From: Stenurella melanura
Taxonomy: Eukaryota > Arthropoda > Insecta > Coleoptera > Cerambycidae
Assembly (NCBI GenBank): GCA_963583905.1
Contig: OY757315.1
Coordinates: 29,758,591-29,822,590 of the forward strand
Direction of reading: 5' to 3'
DNA length: 64,000 nt
This document shows, piece by piece, positions 1 through 11,441 of the stretch (positions are counted from its first letter, which is position 1; every line of letters begins with the position of its first letter). Made by a program: the position numbers and the translations under genes. The notes below the pieces were generated by a model. That model did not search any database. It saw only the letters and a program-made list of their open reading frames with translations, and was not told the origin of the DNA.

Positions 1-1575
1 TCCCAATTGGTGGAAAATCATAGGCCCATAACTTTACTACTTACTTATCCAAAATTCCAGAAAAAGCAATTGCCAATAGAATACACTTATACTTAGAATC
101 TAATCGTATATTTACTGATAGTCAATTTGGTTACAGAAACAATAAATCCACAGAACTAGCAATTCTAGAATTTGTTCAGAAAATCTATCACTACCTTGAT
201 AAAGGTAAAAAGGTAGCTAGTCTGTTTTTTGATCTAAATGCCGTATATGACTCACTTAATCCACAATTTTTGGAGTTAAAGTTACAATTACTAAGAATAA
301 ATGGAAATATTCTGAAATGGTTAAGTTCTTATCTAGAAAATCGGAAAATCTTAGTTTCAATTAATTTACAAACGTCTGATACTGTTAATATGGAAATCGG
401 GGTACCTCGGGGTTCCGTTATTGGCCCACTTTTATTTCTTGTTTTCATCGACGACTTGCCAGATTATATAACAGAAGGTGAGGTATTTATGTACGCGGAT
501 GACAGATCTGTAATAATTCACAGTGATACAATAGAACACATTAGAACTGCTGTAGTCATTAAACAATTTGAAGACTGGTGTTACAAAAATTCAGTAATTA
601 TTAATATGAAAAAAAAACTGTATTTTTATATATAATATTGTATTTAATAATAGTCCTAAAATAGAATAGAACAGTCTGAAAACGACATTCTTAAGTTCTG
701 TGATAGACGCTACGTTGAATTTTGGGTTGGCAAAAACAACATTTGCGATTTTAAACTTAAAAAAAGAAATGAAATATTAATGCATTAACGACATGTTACT
801 ATTCCTTAGTGTATTCAGTCATTAGTTATATTAGTATATGAGGTCAATCGACTGAGGCAAATAGAGTTTTTGTAATGCAAAGGGGAATCATTAGAATATT
901 ATTTGATTTAAGCTATAGACAATCATGTAGACATACATTTTAAACAAAACAAAAAAATAATGACTGTCACGGGAATTTATATTTTTAAGTAAAATTTCTT
1001 GCTTCATGTACAAAAATTTGAATAAATTTAAAACGAATAATGATATTCACAGTTACTCCACTAGAAGTGCGCGAGAAATACACAATAAAAGTTTTAGTCT
1101 TAGCAAATATAAATCACCCTATTATGGTGGTAGTTATACATATAATAAACTTCCTGCAGAAATAACGTCCCAAAATTCGTTCCAATTATTCAGAAACAAA
1201 CTGAAACTATTCTTAGCAGAACATTGTTTTTATACCATGACCGAATTTTTTAATCGGTAACAGAATTTCTGTAATGCTAAATATATATATATTTTTTTTT
1301 TAGTTGTGTATGACACGTACCTTATAAGTTCATGTATTTCTTAGTTTGTGCTTATGTTTTTCTGTTTATTGTATATTTTTTTACAATCTTGTTTGTTTTA
1401 TATATTTTTATTCTTATTGTATTCCACTGTATTCCATATTGTATTCCATATTGTATTCCATACATTTAAATCAACTTTTGCTTTGAAATTCTAGTCTTTT
1501 TAACTTGACAAAACCAATATCGTTTATGTAGGAAAATTTATGGCGAATAAATTTATTCTATTCTATTCTATTCTT
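1..1575 (+). pseudogene. Decayed non-LTR retrotransposon (CR1/Jockey-like LINE), RT to 3' tail
   Basis: The left edge of the window lies inside a LINE reverse transcriptase. Around 10-635 the reading, with shifts, gives palm motifs: a degraded FFDLN box, GVPRGSVIGPLLF, and YADD at about 493-504. The core is open only from 270 to 635. After a disrupted thumb region (640-1000), 1006-1260 encodes the usual C-terminal tail of this class (HSYSTRSA, then YNKLPAEI, ending FYTMTEFF). The 3' UTR ends in a TTCTA-type tandem tail at about 1553-1574. Frameshifts and a broken first Asp box indicate a dead copy. The clade assignment is inferred from motif style. Confidence 0.85.
1553..1574 (+). repeat. (ATTCT)n tail of the LINE at 1-1575
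   Basis: About four units of ATTCT follow an AATAAATTT-type end. The reverse complement of the same simple repeat occurs at 35253-35275, so two LINE copies in this window carry the same tail type. Confidence 0.8.
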
Positions 1576-2566
1576 GTTATGGTTCGACTTAGGTAGTCTT
1601 GTAGTTTTTTAAATATACGTACAAATAAAAAAAGTTATGGCCAAAAAGAATAAATATTTCTCTATCAGATGTCTTTTTCTAGGAAAGGCCAGCTTAAGTC
1701 ATAGCAGGAACTAAGTACGCTAAGTAACCGCTATTCTCCCTGTGGGAAGGATACCATACATTAACGTACTTATTCAGAAACTGGATATTGTAAATATTTA
1801 AAATTTCTTAACATAGACTAGGTTCTCTTCAAATTTTTATATTATTTACGAATATTTGTTATTGAATTGTGAGAATAAAGTGTGATCCAGCTTCCACTCT
1901 GTTTATTTAAATCCCGAAAAACTTAGGACAAGTTTATGAATTAGAGAAATTGTAGGCACCAAGATAAATTGCGTAGTTTTTAGATATTCATGTGTGTGTT
2001 TATCAGCATCCCTTCTATAAATTAAAAACAAAACGCTGTCCAAGGAATCACAACTTCCACATCCAGATTTCCTATCCAAGTCTCTTTAAACGAAAGCATC
2101 TTGATACTGTTTGCACTTCAGTATGTGGAAATAGTTGCTCATAGAATTTTAATAATTATATTTGAAATCGTCAGAACATAAAACAATGTACCACTTCAAT
2201 ACCTTTTCCACTGAGCGACGTTAAATGTGGGTGAGAGTGATGCCAAACGATTTTTTAAGGACTTTTGCTCTCTACACACTACTTTAAAAAACAAATGTAT
2301 CTTATTAACGCCTTTAATAACGGAGTGGGGGTGGTGATGGGGGTGGCAATGTCGTAGAAATATTTAAGACCTTACTTTAATTATTTACCCCCCAATCCTT
2401 CAACAGAGTAGGTAAGTTCAAAATATAATCTGCTTCCAGATCTCGTTTTAATACATACGTGTACCAAAGAGTGTCCGCAGAAAACGCTGGTTTTTCGCCT
2501 ATTTTTGGGTAGTGGATTACGAGCTTGGGAAAAAGTGTAAAAAGGTTTAGCCTGTCCCAAATTAAT
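1576..2566. other. AT-rich intergenic sequence, no gene seen
   Basis: There is no supported coding sequence or RNA. G-rich runs near 2325-2345 and weak similarity to the outer flank of the following inverted repeat suggest the foldback element may once have extended left to about 2490. Confidence 0.4.
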
Positions 2567-3239
2567 CGCTATCAAAAACCAAACGAGGCACTGTTCTTGG
2601 TTGTTTGAAAATGTTCAGTAATTACCCCTATTCAGGGGTTGAAATTAAAAAATCTAAGAATAATTCTATTTGTATTATCTCTATTATATCATTCTTAAAA
2701 AAGCGAAATTATGTATTCTCTATCAAGAAGGGTTAAAAATTCACCCATATGTCCTCGAAGGGGGTGAAATCATCTCCTAAATATCAAAAAAATCAAAAAT
2801 ATTTTTTTTAAATTCTGAAAATAAAATATTTCAATGTTTCAAGTCGTAACAAATAAAAAATGACTTTCATTTATAATTTTGACGAAAACGTCGAAAGTAC
2901 CTCTAAACAACTACAAAAGAGAAACATAAAAAATAAAAAAGTTTTTTTTTCACGACTTGAAACATTTCAATATTTTATTTTCAAAATGTTTTAAAATAAT
3001 TTTGATTTCATATTTTGGGGATGATTGCACTCCCTTCGAGGGCCTATGGGTGAATTTTTAACCCTTAGAATATTATTGTACAGAAAATACATAATTTCGT
3101 TTTTTTAAGATTGCATTAATAGAAATAACACACTAACAGAATTGTTTCTAGATTTTTCATTTCAACCCCCGAATCGGGGTAATTACTCAACATTATCAAA
3201 AAAAAAACAAGAATAATGCATCTTTTGGTTTTAATGGCG
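2567..3239. mobile_element. Long inverted-repeat (foldback) element, ~285-bp arms
   Basis: Sequence 2567-2850 matches the reverse complement of 2951-3239 over nearly its whole length. Shared blocks include AGTAATTACCCC, GAAATTATGTATT, GGGTTAAAAATTCACCCAT, CCTCGAAGGG and AATGTTTCAAGTCGT. About 100 bp separates the arms. There is no coding capacity. The arms are diverged by scattered substitutions and small indels, so this is an old insertion. The superfamily is not assigned because no clear target-site duplication was found. Confidence 0.85.
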
Positions 3240-4185
3240 AAAAAAGACCTACAGAAAAATTTGTTTTCGCTCAAATTTAAAATCTCGACGTTTCAAAACA
3301 TACCAAGCTCCATTTTCCACGTAAAAAAATTGAAAGTTTTTTACGATTACAATACTTCCACTCCACTAAGTGAATGTGGTTTCTTAAACTGTTTACAATT
3401 CTCTGCTAGCTATCAATGACTAAATAAAAGTTATTGTCGTTTATTGATTGAAACTGAGAGATCAAAATTCTTCACAATTTTTTAAGTAAAAATGTAGAAA
3501 ATGATATTCCGATTCTGTTTGATACCAAAAATAAAAAAGAAAACAGTAAAGATTCAAATCAATCTGGAAGGCTCTATGATATAAAATATTTGCTGAAATT
3601 TTATTTATTTTATCATATTTTTGGTGCTAGAAAGAAACTCAATAAAGATCTAAATAGGGAAGGCCGTACTGCAATATAATTGCTGGTAGGTAGGTAACTA
3701 AAAGACGGGCAGACATGCAGACGGATTGAATTTGCATCTAACATTTTTTTCTTACTAATAAACCCACGAAAGATCAATCCCATCATATAATTTTCTTATT
3801 GTTGTTTAATCAAGTTAGAATGCAAATTATATGTTAAATTATGCATGACTGTCTCGATCATCTTATTACAGCCTTGATTGCTTTTATTCGTATCGTCCTA
3901 CTATGGTATTCACAACAATACAACAAAGTAAATAGACCAAAACTACCTACATTGCAAAAACTGCAAAGTATGAACTTTCGAGTGTATCTTTAAATGTAAC
4001 AATTATGGTCACATTGTAATTAACGAATGTTATATTACGTTAAAGATAAACAGTTGATTGATTCACGAAGATGTGATAAATGTTTGAAGCTATCAATTAT
4101 TTGAATTTTATAGTAATTTTCTTCGGTTATAGCATAGGAACAATGATTGAAACATATGTACAATGATGTACCGGATTTTGAAATG
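3240..4185. other. AT-rich intergenic sequence, no gene seen
   Basis: No exon, RNA gene or repeat with clear ends could be recognised here. Confidence 0.35.
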
Positions 4186-4197
4186 AAAGGTACTTAC

Positions 4198-4330
4198 CTT
4201 AAGTTGTAGTTAAATATTGAATTTGCACAATTTTAAGCGTTTTAACAATCACAACATTCAAATCGGTTTCACAACACAAACACAACACCGAATTGACATT
4301 TGACAATTAGTTTAAGCAATCCTGCCAACA
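4198..4330 (-). other. Possible non-coding first exon of a leftward gene
   Basis: On the - strand the sequence ends in a textbook donor, AAG|GTAAGTACC, at about 4198-4190. It is preceded by about 130 nt typical of an insect 5' UTR with no long ORF. A start near 4330 would be divergent from NDUFA12 (ATG at 4735), giving a roughly 400-bp shared promoter. No downstream coding exon was recognised between 1 and 4190, so the body of the gene would lie left of the window. This rests on the donor and context only. Confidence 0.35.
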
Positions 4331-4734
4331 TTATTAGGTGCTATCGAGGAGACAGCATAGGATACCACCACAACTAAGATTTAGTTATCTGTTATCTTAA
4401 TTTAGACTAGGAGAGATAGATACATAGTGATATTGTTGCTATTCTAAAGTGAATACAATAAAATCATAAATTGGCATATTAAATGTGTTATAGTTATTCG
4501 TTGATGTTCATATTAAAACTAAATACTCCAGTACTCCATTATACTATACTCGAATCACTTCAGACTTTAATATACTTTCTTTCTCATAAGGTTGGAGACT
4601 TGTTTGCTTTTAGTTTCTTTTGTTGGTGAGACTTAAAGTAGGTTAAGAATAAATTTGACTTTGACAGTTTGACATGACAATTTAAAAAGTGAAATTCTAG
4701 AGCAAGAGGTAACAGGGAGTTAAGAACCAAGAAA

Positions 4735-5286
4735 ATGTCGTACTTTGGTATCGATAGGTTCTTCACTTTTCTTAAAACTGTTAAACAATATGGTGGTCTT
4801 AAAGCTTCTTTATACAAGTTATACAGGTAATATTGTTATATAATCTAACCTAACTTTCTACAGATATAATTCCTTACCATTTACACTGGTTTGGTTTTTA
4901 GAATGGACTCACTCAGACCAGGAACCCTAGTGGGAACTGACCGTTATGGTAATAAGTACTACGAGAACCCAATGTACTTCTACGGTAGGAACAGATGGGT
5001 AGAGTATGCGCCTTATTATGGTAAGCAGTTTATATTCAGAATTCTTATGCTGTAGTCTACGTTCATACTTTCAGCTCTTGAATATGATGCCAGCCAAGTC
5101 CCAGCAGAATGGTTTGGATGGTTACATTATAAAACCGACTTAACTCCCGATAAGGACCCAAGCAGACCAAAATATAAATGGATGTCACCTCACACAGAAA
5201 ATTTAAGCGGAACGAGCGGGCAATTTATGCCATATAGCACTACCAGGCCAAAAATTGAGCCTTGGATTCCTCCAAAAAAATGCTGA
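4735..5286 (+). CDS. NDUFA12: NADH dehydrogenase [ubiquinone] 1 alpha subcomplex subunit 12 (complex I B17.2 subunit)
   Basis: This is an accessory subunit of mitochondrial complex I, on the matrix side of the inner membrane, needed for assembly and stability and not for redox chemistry. Three exons join in phase: 4735-4826, 4902-5020 and 5075-5286, with GT-AG introns of 75 and 54 nt. The product is 140 aa, close to the usual ~145. Family signatures are visible: RPGTLVGTDRYGNKYYENP and YGRNRWVEY (exon 2), then VPAEWFGWLHYKTD, PYSTTRPKIEPWIPPK (exon 3). The ATG at 4735 opens the first exon with MSYFGIDRF. AATAAAG at 5332-5338 is a likely poly(A) signal. No disruption was seen. Confidence 0.97.
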
Positions 5287-5331
5287 AATTTTAGATGTGT
5301 ATAGCAATTGTTTAAATTTATGTGCATAGTC

Positions 5332-5338
5332 CAATAAA
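5332..5338 (+). terminator. Poly(A) signal of NDUFA12
   Basis: AATAAAG lies about 45 nt after the stop codon, the expected distance for cleavage and polyadenylation. Confidence 0.6.
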
Positions 5339-5535
5339 GTAGAGATATAAGCGCTGTACTCCACAAAAGTTATTTGTAGATGTCAGTTAAGAATACACCA
5401 TTTTTAAAATTGAATATCCATATTCTTGGTTTGATTTATATATAACTAATTTACATAGTAATTAGAGTTGACACAAAAAATAAGATTTTCACAATTTTTT
5501 GTACAGAAGTTCGTAACTTGTCCATTATTCTAGTA

Positions 5536-6139
5536 GGCCTTCCTATGTTGTAGATCAAATCAAAACAAATTTATTTTAAATTAATAATACATAATTGTCC
5601 TACCTAAGCACTCGTCCGGAGCCAGCCAAACATCCACAGCACCAATCGCCATGGTAATTGAACGGATGGACAGAGCGAGGCTAGGTTGGATTAAAAGTAA
5701 ACATAAATAATAATCACTATCTCCTTTCGCGGGATCGGCGAATTAAAAAGTGTATAAGACAGAACATGTAAAAAAAAAAATTTAAACTTAAAACAATTGA
5801 TATATGCAATGCAAAAGACGCTGGTGTAGATAAAATATCGCAGATATATATGATAGTTCGGCACGGGAAAATTACTATCCAAAAAACCCGTTCCAAGCAA
5901 TGCAGCAAGAGCGAGCGGCTATATCAGACCGCATAATTTATAATTTAAAATGTTTGCTTTCTAAAGAATTTAATAATAATAATAAAGGAATAAATATTGT
6001 TTGGAATAAATAATTTAGAGCGACAAAACAAACAAAAAATACAAAAAGGAAACGAAGAGCAAAGGTAAATATCGGAAATTGTGTTTGAGAATTTTTATAA
6101 TTGAATAGAGAAAGTGGGTGTGGCCTTCCTATGTTGTAG
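5536..6139 (-). mobile_element. Retroposed insertion with perfect 18-bp target-site duplication
   Basis: The 18-mer GGCCTTCCTATGTTGTAG occurs at 5536-5553 and again at 6122-6139, bracketing about 568 bp. Read on the - strand, the insert ends with an AATAAA-containing tail (TTTAAAATAAATTTG, then TTTGATTTGAT) directly before the duplication. This is how a target-primed reverse transcript looks. Short ORFs inside (5691-5908) have no recognisable product. It could be a 5'-truncated LINE 3' end or a retroposed non-coding RNA. The perfect duplication suggests a fairly young insertion. Confidence 0.8.
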
Positions 6140-6329
6140 GGTATGTTTAACATCATCATATCATCTGTTGCGGTTGCTTATAAAGTATACTACCTCAACT
6201 GAAAGTTTTCGAGGGCATCGCCTTCGCGACGTACCATCTTCTGGTTCTGCTCAAAGTGTTTATCTTTCGATATTGTTCTCTCTCTCTGACTCCAGTTGAT
6301 GTAGCCAAAATATGACAAGATGTGGGAGC

Positions 6330-6815
6330 CAGATTTAGCGTAGATGGAGGCCTGGGGTATTAATCATGTGGGGACCCATCCATGGGTTGAGAAAATTTTG
6401 GTTTAATATTGTAATAATAAGGATAGAAAATAACAAGATTTTTGTAGAATCTCTGGTTATTTCATTTGCTTGGAAAGATCCTGTCACATTTTCAACATCA
6501 CCTTGTAGTGAATCGACTCTATCACTCGTTAAAGTAAATCGTGGAAGAAATTTCATTTCCTTTTATTGTGAAAAAATTATCCAACCGGTTTGTAGGTAGT
6601 CGAAAGGACAACTTCTATTTTTTTTTTTTACTTTTTAGCATTTCACCTCTTCAGCGCCACATGCATAATTTTTTTAACTCTAACACTCAATCCGATTACT
6701 GCTATTACAGTTTCCTTTCATGTTGGCAGAAGATCGTTGACAATAGTTGAAAAACAAAGTAACGCAAGTACATGTGGTCTCATCAATGGCTGCCATGAAA
6801 TTGAGTGAAATTTTT
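6330..6815 (+). repeat. Dispersed repeat family, copy 1
   Basis: This stretch aligns along its length with 16237-16680 in the same orientation. Shared blocks include AGCCAGATTTAGC, AATCATGTGGGG, CACATTTTCAACATCA, CGACTCTATCACT-like and AACAAAGTAACGCAA. It has no coding capacity and its ends were not defined. Confidence 0.7.
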
Positions 6816-7070
6816 TTTAAATTCCCTCCATCACACACCGACCGGAACTTTCGTCTGCCAGTGTAATTGGGATATGTGAAGTACATATACTAACTACCTA
6901 TGTAGACAGACATCGAAAACCATTCGTTAAAAAAAAAAACCTCCATATTCTCCCACCATACCAAAAATTTTAAGAAAGAAAAAAGTTTCGTAGTTATATG
7001 CTTTCTTCGATTACCGACTGGCAGCCGGTAACTTCTCGTCATCAAATTTGCACGCCATTTCCTATACTAA

Positions 7071-7590
7071 TGAGGGGCTATCCATTAATTATGTCACACT
7101 TTGAGGGAGGGAGGAGGGGGTCCATAAAGTGTGACAGAGCGTGACAAGAGGGGAGGAGGGGGTCAAACTTTTGTGACATCACATTATTTGAAAAATGGAA
7201 ACAAATACGTGCATTAATAGGAGTACCTATAACAAAATTGTCCAAAATTTATTTTCGCTTATATATTTTTTTTCTCTGGGATATTACTGCCAGTGAAAGC
7301 CAATAATGTTGTTACTTTAGGGTGCTTTATTTTGTTAGATATTTGTTTTCAAATATCTAACAAAATAAAGCGTTTAAGAATAAAAATTTAATTGTAACCT
7401 TGTTTTAACTGAATGAGATTCAAAAAATTAAAAAATCAGAGAATTCTATTTCAAAATTTACTGCTGTGAAATATGTGACGTCACAACAGAAGGAAGGGGT
7501 TGGCTCGAATGTGACAACCTGTGATATAGGGGTAGAGACAAGTAGAAAAACCATGAAATTTGTGTGACATAATTAATGAATGACTCCTCA
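7071..7590. mobile_element. MITE with ~28-bp terminal inverted repeats
   Basis: The left end TGAGGGGCTATCCATTAATT pairs with the reverse complement of the right end (TGAGGAGTCATTCATTAATT), and both continue ATGTCACAC. The 520-bp interior contains G-rich GGGAGGGAGGAGGGGGT runs near the left end and a perfect 21-bp hairpin (7325-7370). It is non-coding. No convincing target-site duplication was found, so the superfamily is open. Confidence 0.8.
7325..7370. repeat. Perfect 21-bp inverted repeat with 4-nt loop
   Basis: The arms 7325-7345 (CTTTATTTTGTTAGATATTTG) and 7350-7370 are exact reverse complements around a TTTT loop, inside the MITE at 7071-7590. Confidence 0.9.
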
Positions 7591-7613
7591 GGGTGTCGCA
7601 GAAATTAAAACAT

Positions 7614-7963
7614 ATTGTATTGAAACATATTCTTTATAGGATTTTGCAAACAGCAGAAAAAATAACTATCTATAACTAAAAGAAAAACTTTGTGTAAAAA
7701 TATTAATGAAATCTTTGCGTTCTTTCGATAACCTGAATTCTGGTTATGCCAGCAACTTAAAATTCTAAAATGAATTTGTCTAATTTCTTAAATTCTCATT
7801 TTAACACTAGCAGCCAAATAGTTGCTAGCATAACCAGAATTCAGGTTATCGAAAGAATGCAAAGATTTCATTAATATTTTTACACAAAGTTTTTTTTTTA
7901 GTTATAGATAGTTATTTTTTCTGCTGTTTGCAAAATCCTATAAAGAATATGTTTCAATACAAT
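7614..7963. mobile_element. Foldback MITE, 143-bp arms (family reference copy)
   Basis: Arms 7614-7756 and 7821-7963 are near-perfect reverse complements. They begin ATTGTATTGAAACATATTC and reach inward to GGTTATGC(C/T)AGCAAC around a 64-bp loop. Related copies lie at 43948-44275, 44573-44880 and 58636-58772. The high arm identity here makes this the youngest or best-preserved copy in the window. It has no ORF. Confidence 0.9.
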
Positions 7964-8144
7964 TAGAAGCAAGCAAATAATAATTCATTTTTAAACATTA
8001 AAAGATATTGTTATGAATGTGCCAATGGTTGAAGAACAGTTGACTGTTGTTCCCATGTAGCTGTTATTACTTTTCACATGCACGATACTTGTCAAAAATT
8101 GTAAGACCTGCTGAAATTTTCAGTAAATTGTTTACAGAATGTAA

Positions 8145-8201
8145 TATGAGTCCCGTGATTGAGGAAGATAGTGATACAGATTTGTCTTTCACATTAAAGT
8201 A
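8145..8201 (+). other. Small acidic ORF, possible lone first coding exon
   Basis: ATG at 8145 opens MSPVIEEDSDTDLSFTLK and is followed by a GTAGGT that could be a splice donor. The peptide is acidic and of gene-like composition, but no downstream exon in phase was found. It may be a transposase start or chance. Low confidence. Confidence 0.15.
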
Positions 8202-8244
8202 GGTTGTATTGTTCAAATTTTTTTAATTGTTTTATTTATATTAA

Positions 8245-8545
8245 TGTCCTGGCGGAGTTTAGCTATAGCTACTCTTCCACTCAACCAGGACAGACGCACA
8301 CAGAGACATCTTCACAACGACCATTCCCTGCGACATTGCCATCTGCCGCAGCTGAGACTCGAACTCAGGATAGATAACAGCGACTAGCCGTTGTCTCTCA
8401 CACAATCGTGTCTAGCCCCCCACTGCTACCGCCTCGGTAACACATGACGAACGCTACTAAAAATCCATACCCTAGCCAGGATTCGAACCCGGGACTCCGT
8501 GGTCTCAAGCCTAACGTGTTAGCGCTGATCCACCGAGTCGGGGGG
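8245..8545 (-). mobile_element. tRNA-derived SINE with two B-box-like units, copy 1
   Basis: Read on the - strand, 8541 to about 8467 resembles a tRNA: an A-box-like CGGTGGATCAGCGCT, an anticodon arm, then the B box GGTTCGAATCC (8489-8479). A second B-box-like unit, GAGTTCGAGTCTC, occurs at 8354-8368, followed by a conserved body. A diverged second copy in the same orientation lies at 23405-23650. No functional tRNA is called because the acceptor stem does not pair and the sequence runs on into the SINE body. The anticodon loop may be TGA (Ser-like), but this is uncertain. Confidence 0.8.
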
Positions 8546-10123
8546 CCCAAATTTTATTTTGTTTTCTTACACCATGAAGTAATCCTCCAATCTTATTCCA
8601 AAAAATATATGTTGTTACTTAGGATATGGGCAGATCACACAAAAAAAATAGTTGTGTTCCATCAAATAGTTCATAAAGAAAAAATTGTTGCATTCACATT
8701 TGAGAAAATCAAGTTTTTTAATTTTTCAAAAAAAAATTTGGTCAAGCTGGCATTTGGGGTAAATTATTCTCATAATGGTAGGAACTTACCCCCCCAAATA
8801 TGAACCAGATCCAAGACAGGGCAGCTAACCCAGGCCTATCCGGCACACTCTTTGGTTAGCGATTTTGTTTATTGACAATCTAACTATAGACTATGTGTAA
8901 GGAGGCGGAGTTACAACTAAATTCGATAAATGAAGAGTTATATTTTAACAGTGATTTTTGGTTGTATACGAAACATGAAAAAAAAATTGCCACCTGCAAA
9001 TAAATGACGTGTTCCACGCTGTCCTGTTAGTGTTTCCTGTGCGGAAACATATCCTTGAAAGACGAGCAAAATCAAAGCACTGAAAATAGTTAATAAGTAA
9101 AAGCATGATTTTAATCACAATTTATTCGGGAATTATTGCAGTAAATATGTAAAAATAATATCAGTAAATTTAATGGAATGCGTAGTTTCCTCAAATTTAG
9201 AACGCAATCAAAGATTAGAGAATTAACAAAATAGGACAGCCGGCGGAAAACCTTTTATCTTTTAGTAATGGCGCCATTGACCTCAACATTTAAATTGGAG
9301 TTCTCACGCAGTTGCCACAATGTGAAAATCAGACGGAGAAGGAAACATTAGAAAGAGAGGCCAATAGTGAAAAGTGGACAACATTGTCTTGATAGAACGA
9401 CCGAACTCAGATGACTGTCACTACCCAAGGTCACTAAAAAAACCAAGTTGCTTTGTAATATATGTCACATGAAGTATTTCTATGTTTACATGCAAGGTAT
9501 CTATTTGGTTAGAATAGAATTGTACATTGAAAAAATAATTTTGAAACTTTTTTCTATAAAGTGAGGAAAAAACAGCCACACACAACTGTCATCGAGGTCT
9601 ATATGTGACGTAGCACTTGTCGATTTTAATGAGCTAACCTATCTTTAAGTAAGCTTGGTCAAATTCATTTAATGCGTACCCAACAAATCCCAAAACCGTT
9701 TCCGCTGGATGTCGTGTCCCTTTAAATTGGAGTTCATAACTGTCTTCGTCTATTTCGTTTTCTCCCTCTGACTGTCCTACCTTACTATTTCTCTAATCTT
9801 TGACGCAATAGTGTACTCATCATTATTATAAGTTATGCTGTCAAAGTCAAAACAATTATATCTATCATTTTGAAATCTAAAAATGAAAAAAAGTTCAAAT
9901 GCATAATTTTTACGTACATTTTATAATATAAGTAATATTAATATCACATAAACACAACTACATTAAAAAAAATATATGTTTTTATATATTTGTCCATACG
10001 TGACACTAACAGGTAGAGGGTCCAATTTTTAAATTATGGCCACGAGCGGCGTTAGTAGAAACCTTGCACATAGCCTACTACTGAAAATTGAAATTAATCT
10101 TTAAATTTTTGTCAAAGTACTAT
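8546..10123. other. Repeat-derived intergenic sequence without a gene
   Basis: No coding exon is supported. Weak inverted similarity links 9207-9242 with 9765-9805 (CAAAGATTAGAGAA core), and AACAGGACAGC/CACTAACAGG-like words occur near 9020 and 10005. This suggests one decayed inverted-repeat element of about 1 kb. A 15-bp direct repeat, TTTAAATTGGAGTTC, occurs near 9290 and 9721. Confidence 0.35.
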
Positions 10124-10594
10124 ACTATAGTCTGTTTTTAAACCAGGAGGAGCGTTTTAAATTTAACGCGCTAAATTATACATCTATGATTGGACAGGCC
10201 CTCGCCAGTTTTACACAAGGCAATAGTCGTAAATTTTGACATATTATAAAAATTTTAATTTCATGTCATAAATTATTTGGTTATAATTTCTATTTTATCG
10301 TTTGCACATTATATACCACTTTTTAATCCCTGTTGTATAAACCTGAAGGTAAAAGTGGCTAATTACTTGGCGACTTTATATTGCGTAAATGGTATGAATG
10401 CTACATAAAATATCTAGAGGTCAAATAGAGGTCGATGCATTATATAATCTAATAAAATATGTACAAAAACACTGTAGTCGTGTATTGTTGGTTGCCCAAA
10501 ACGCCAAAAAGGTTTTAGTGTATTTTCTAGTTACTTTTATGGTGTAACTGAAACTTTCATGTTTACTCCTCCTGGTTTAAAAACAGACTATAGT
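10124..10594. mobile_element. MITE with 29-bp terminal inverted repeats
   Basis: The left end (ACTATAGTCTGTTTTTAAAC, continuing CAGGAGGAG) is the exact reverse complement of 10566-10594. The element is 471 bp and non-coding. No clear target-site duplication was seen. Confidence 0.85.
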
Positions 10595-11441
10595 CATTAA
10601 TGTTGTCATTCACGTCATAAATTTATATCTTTATCAGTCATGAGGTTTTTCTCTCACCTTAAATACTACCGCATTAGAATGTAAATAACAAAAAGTAACA
10701 TCCGATGGGGCTACCACAGAGTTCCAAGCGTAATGATGCTTTTTAGAGATGAATACAGAATTCAGAAATTAAAAGACGATAATGTAAGCGACAACATTCG
10801 TGATTGTGTTGATAGTCTATAGTTAAAAAACATTAAAATCAGGTAACACATTTTTTACAGGGATGTGTCCATTATAAAGTGGGTCACACTATATGCTTGT
10901 GCTAAAAACAAAATGATTGATTATTTATATTGTAGTTACTAATTTTGTTTCAACAAATTTTTGTGCTCTCCTGTAAAGTTATAATAAATGAAGTTACCCA
11001 TTTAATGTAGCCCCTGAACTGGCAGTTAAAATTCCACGTCAATTCGACTGATAATTCCATCATAAGTGGCTTGGGTTTGACGGAGATCGAATGAAACAGA
11101 TATTGTGCCTGATAATAGGACACTGCTTCTTGCCGGCACCGACTGCAGAGGCATTCTGTTAAAAAACAACGGCAATATCCAAATAAAGTGGGGGACATTT
11201 ATCTGGCATTTTTTGGTTTTTCTATTTCTTATTTTGGATGCATTCAACATTATAAAAAGGGAGATGCAGGTTACAAAAAATTTGGCCTGAAGCCAGGTGG
11301 TGCTCGGCACTCTTGGTACACTTGATTTAAAAAAAAACTGGCACACCTTCTTTTAACTATGTAAATCATTCGTTCTTTGATTGATATTAATAATCTTACA
11401 AATGTCACTTTGACGCTAATCAGTGGCGTCATTATTAAAAA
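10595..11441. other. Intergenic sequence, no gene recognised
   Basis: Several short ORFs overlap on both strands around 10950-11350, but none shows a recognisable domain or exon structure. The part next to 11442 may belong to the 5' region of the Tc1-like element. Confidence 0.3.

Noticed and set aside
8467..8541. Functional tRNA gene on the - strand
   Set aside because: A and B boxes are present, but the acceptor stem does not pair and the sequence continues into a repeat body with a second diverged copy elsewhere.
8444..8803. 119-codon + strand ORF (SQDSNPGLRGL...)
   Set aside because: Its start is the antisense reading of the SINE's tRNA-like head, and the rest is AT-rich chance frame.
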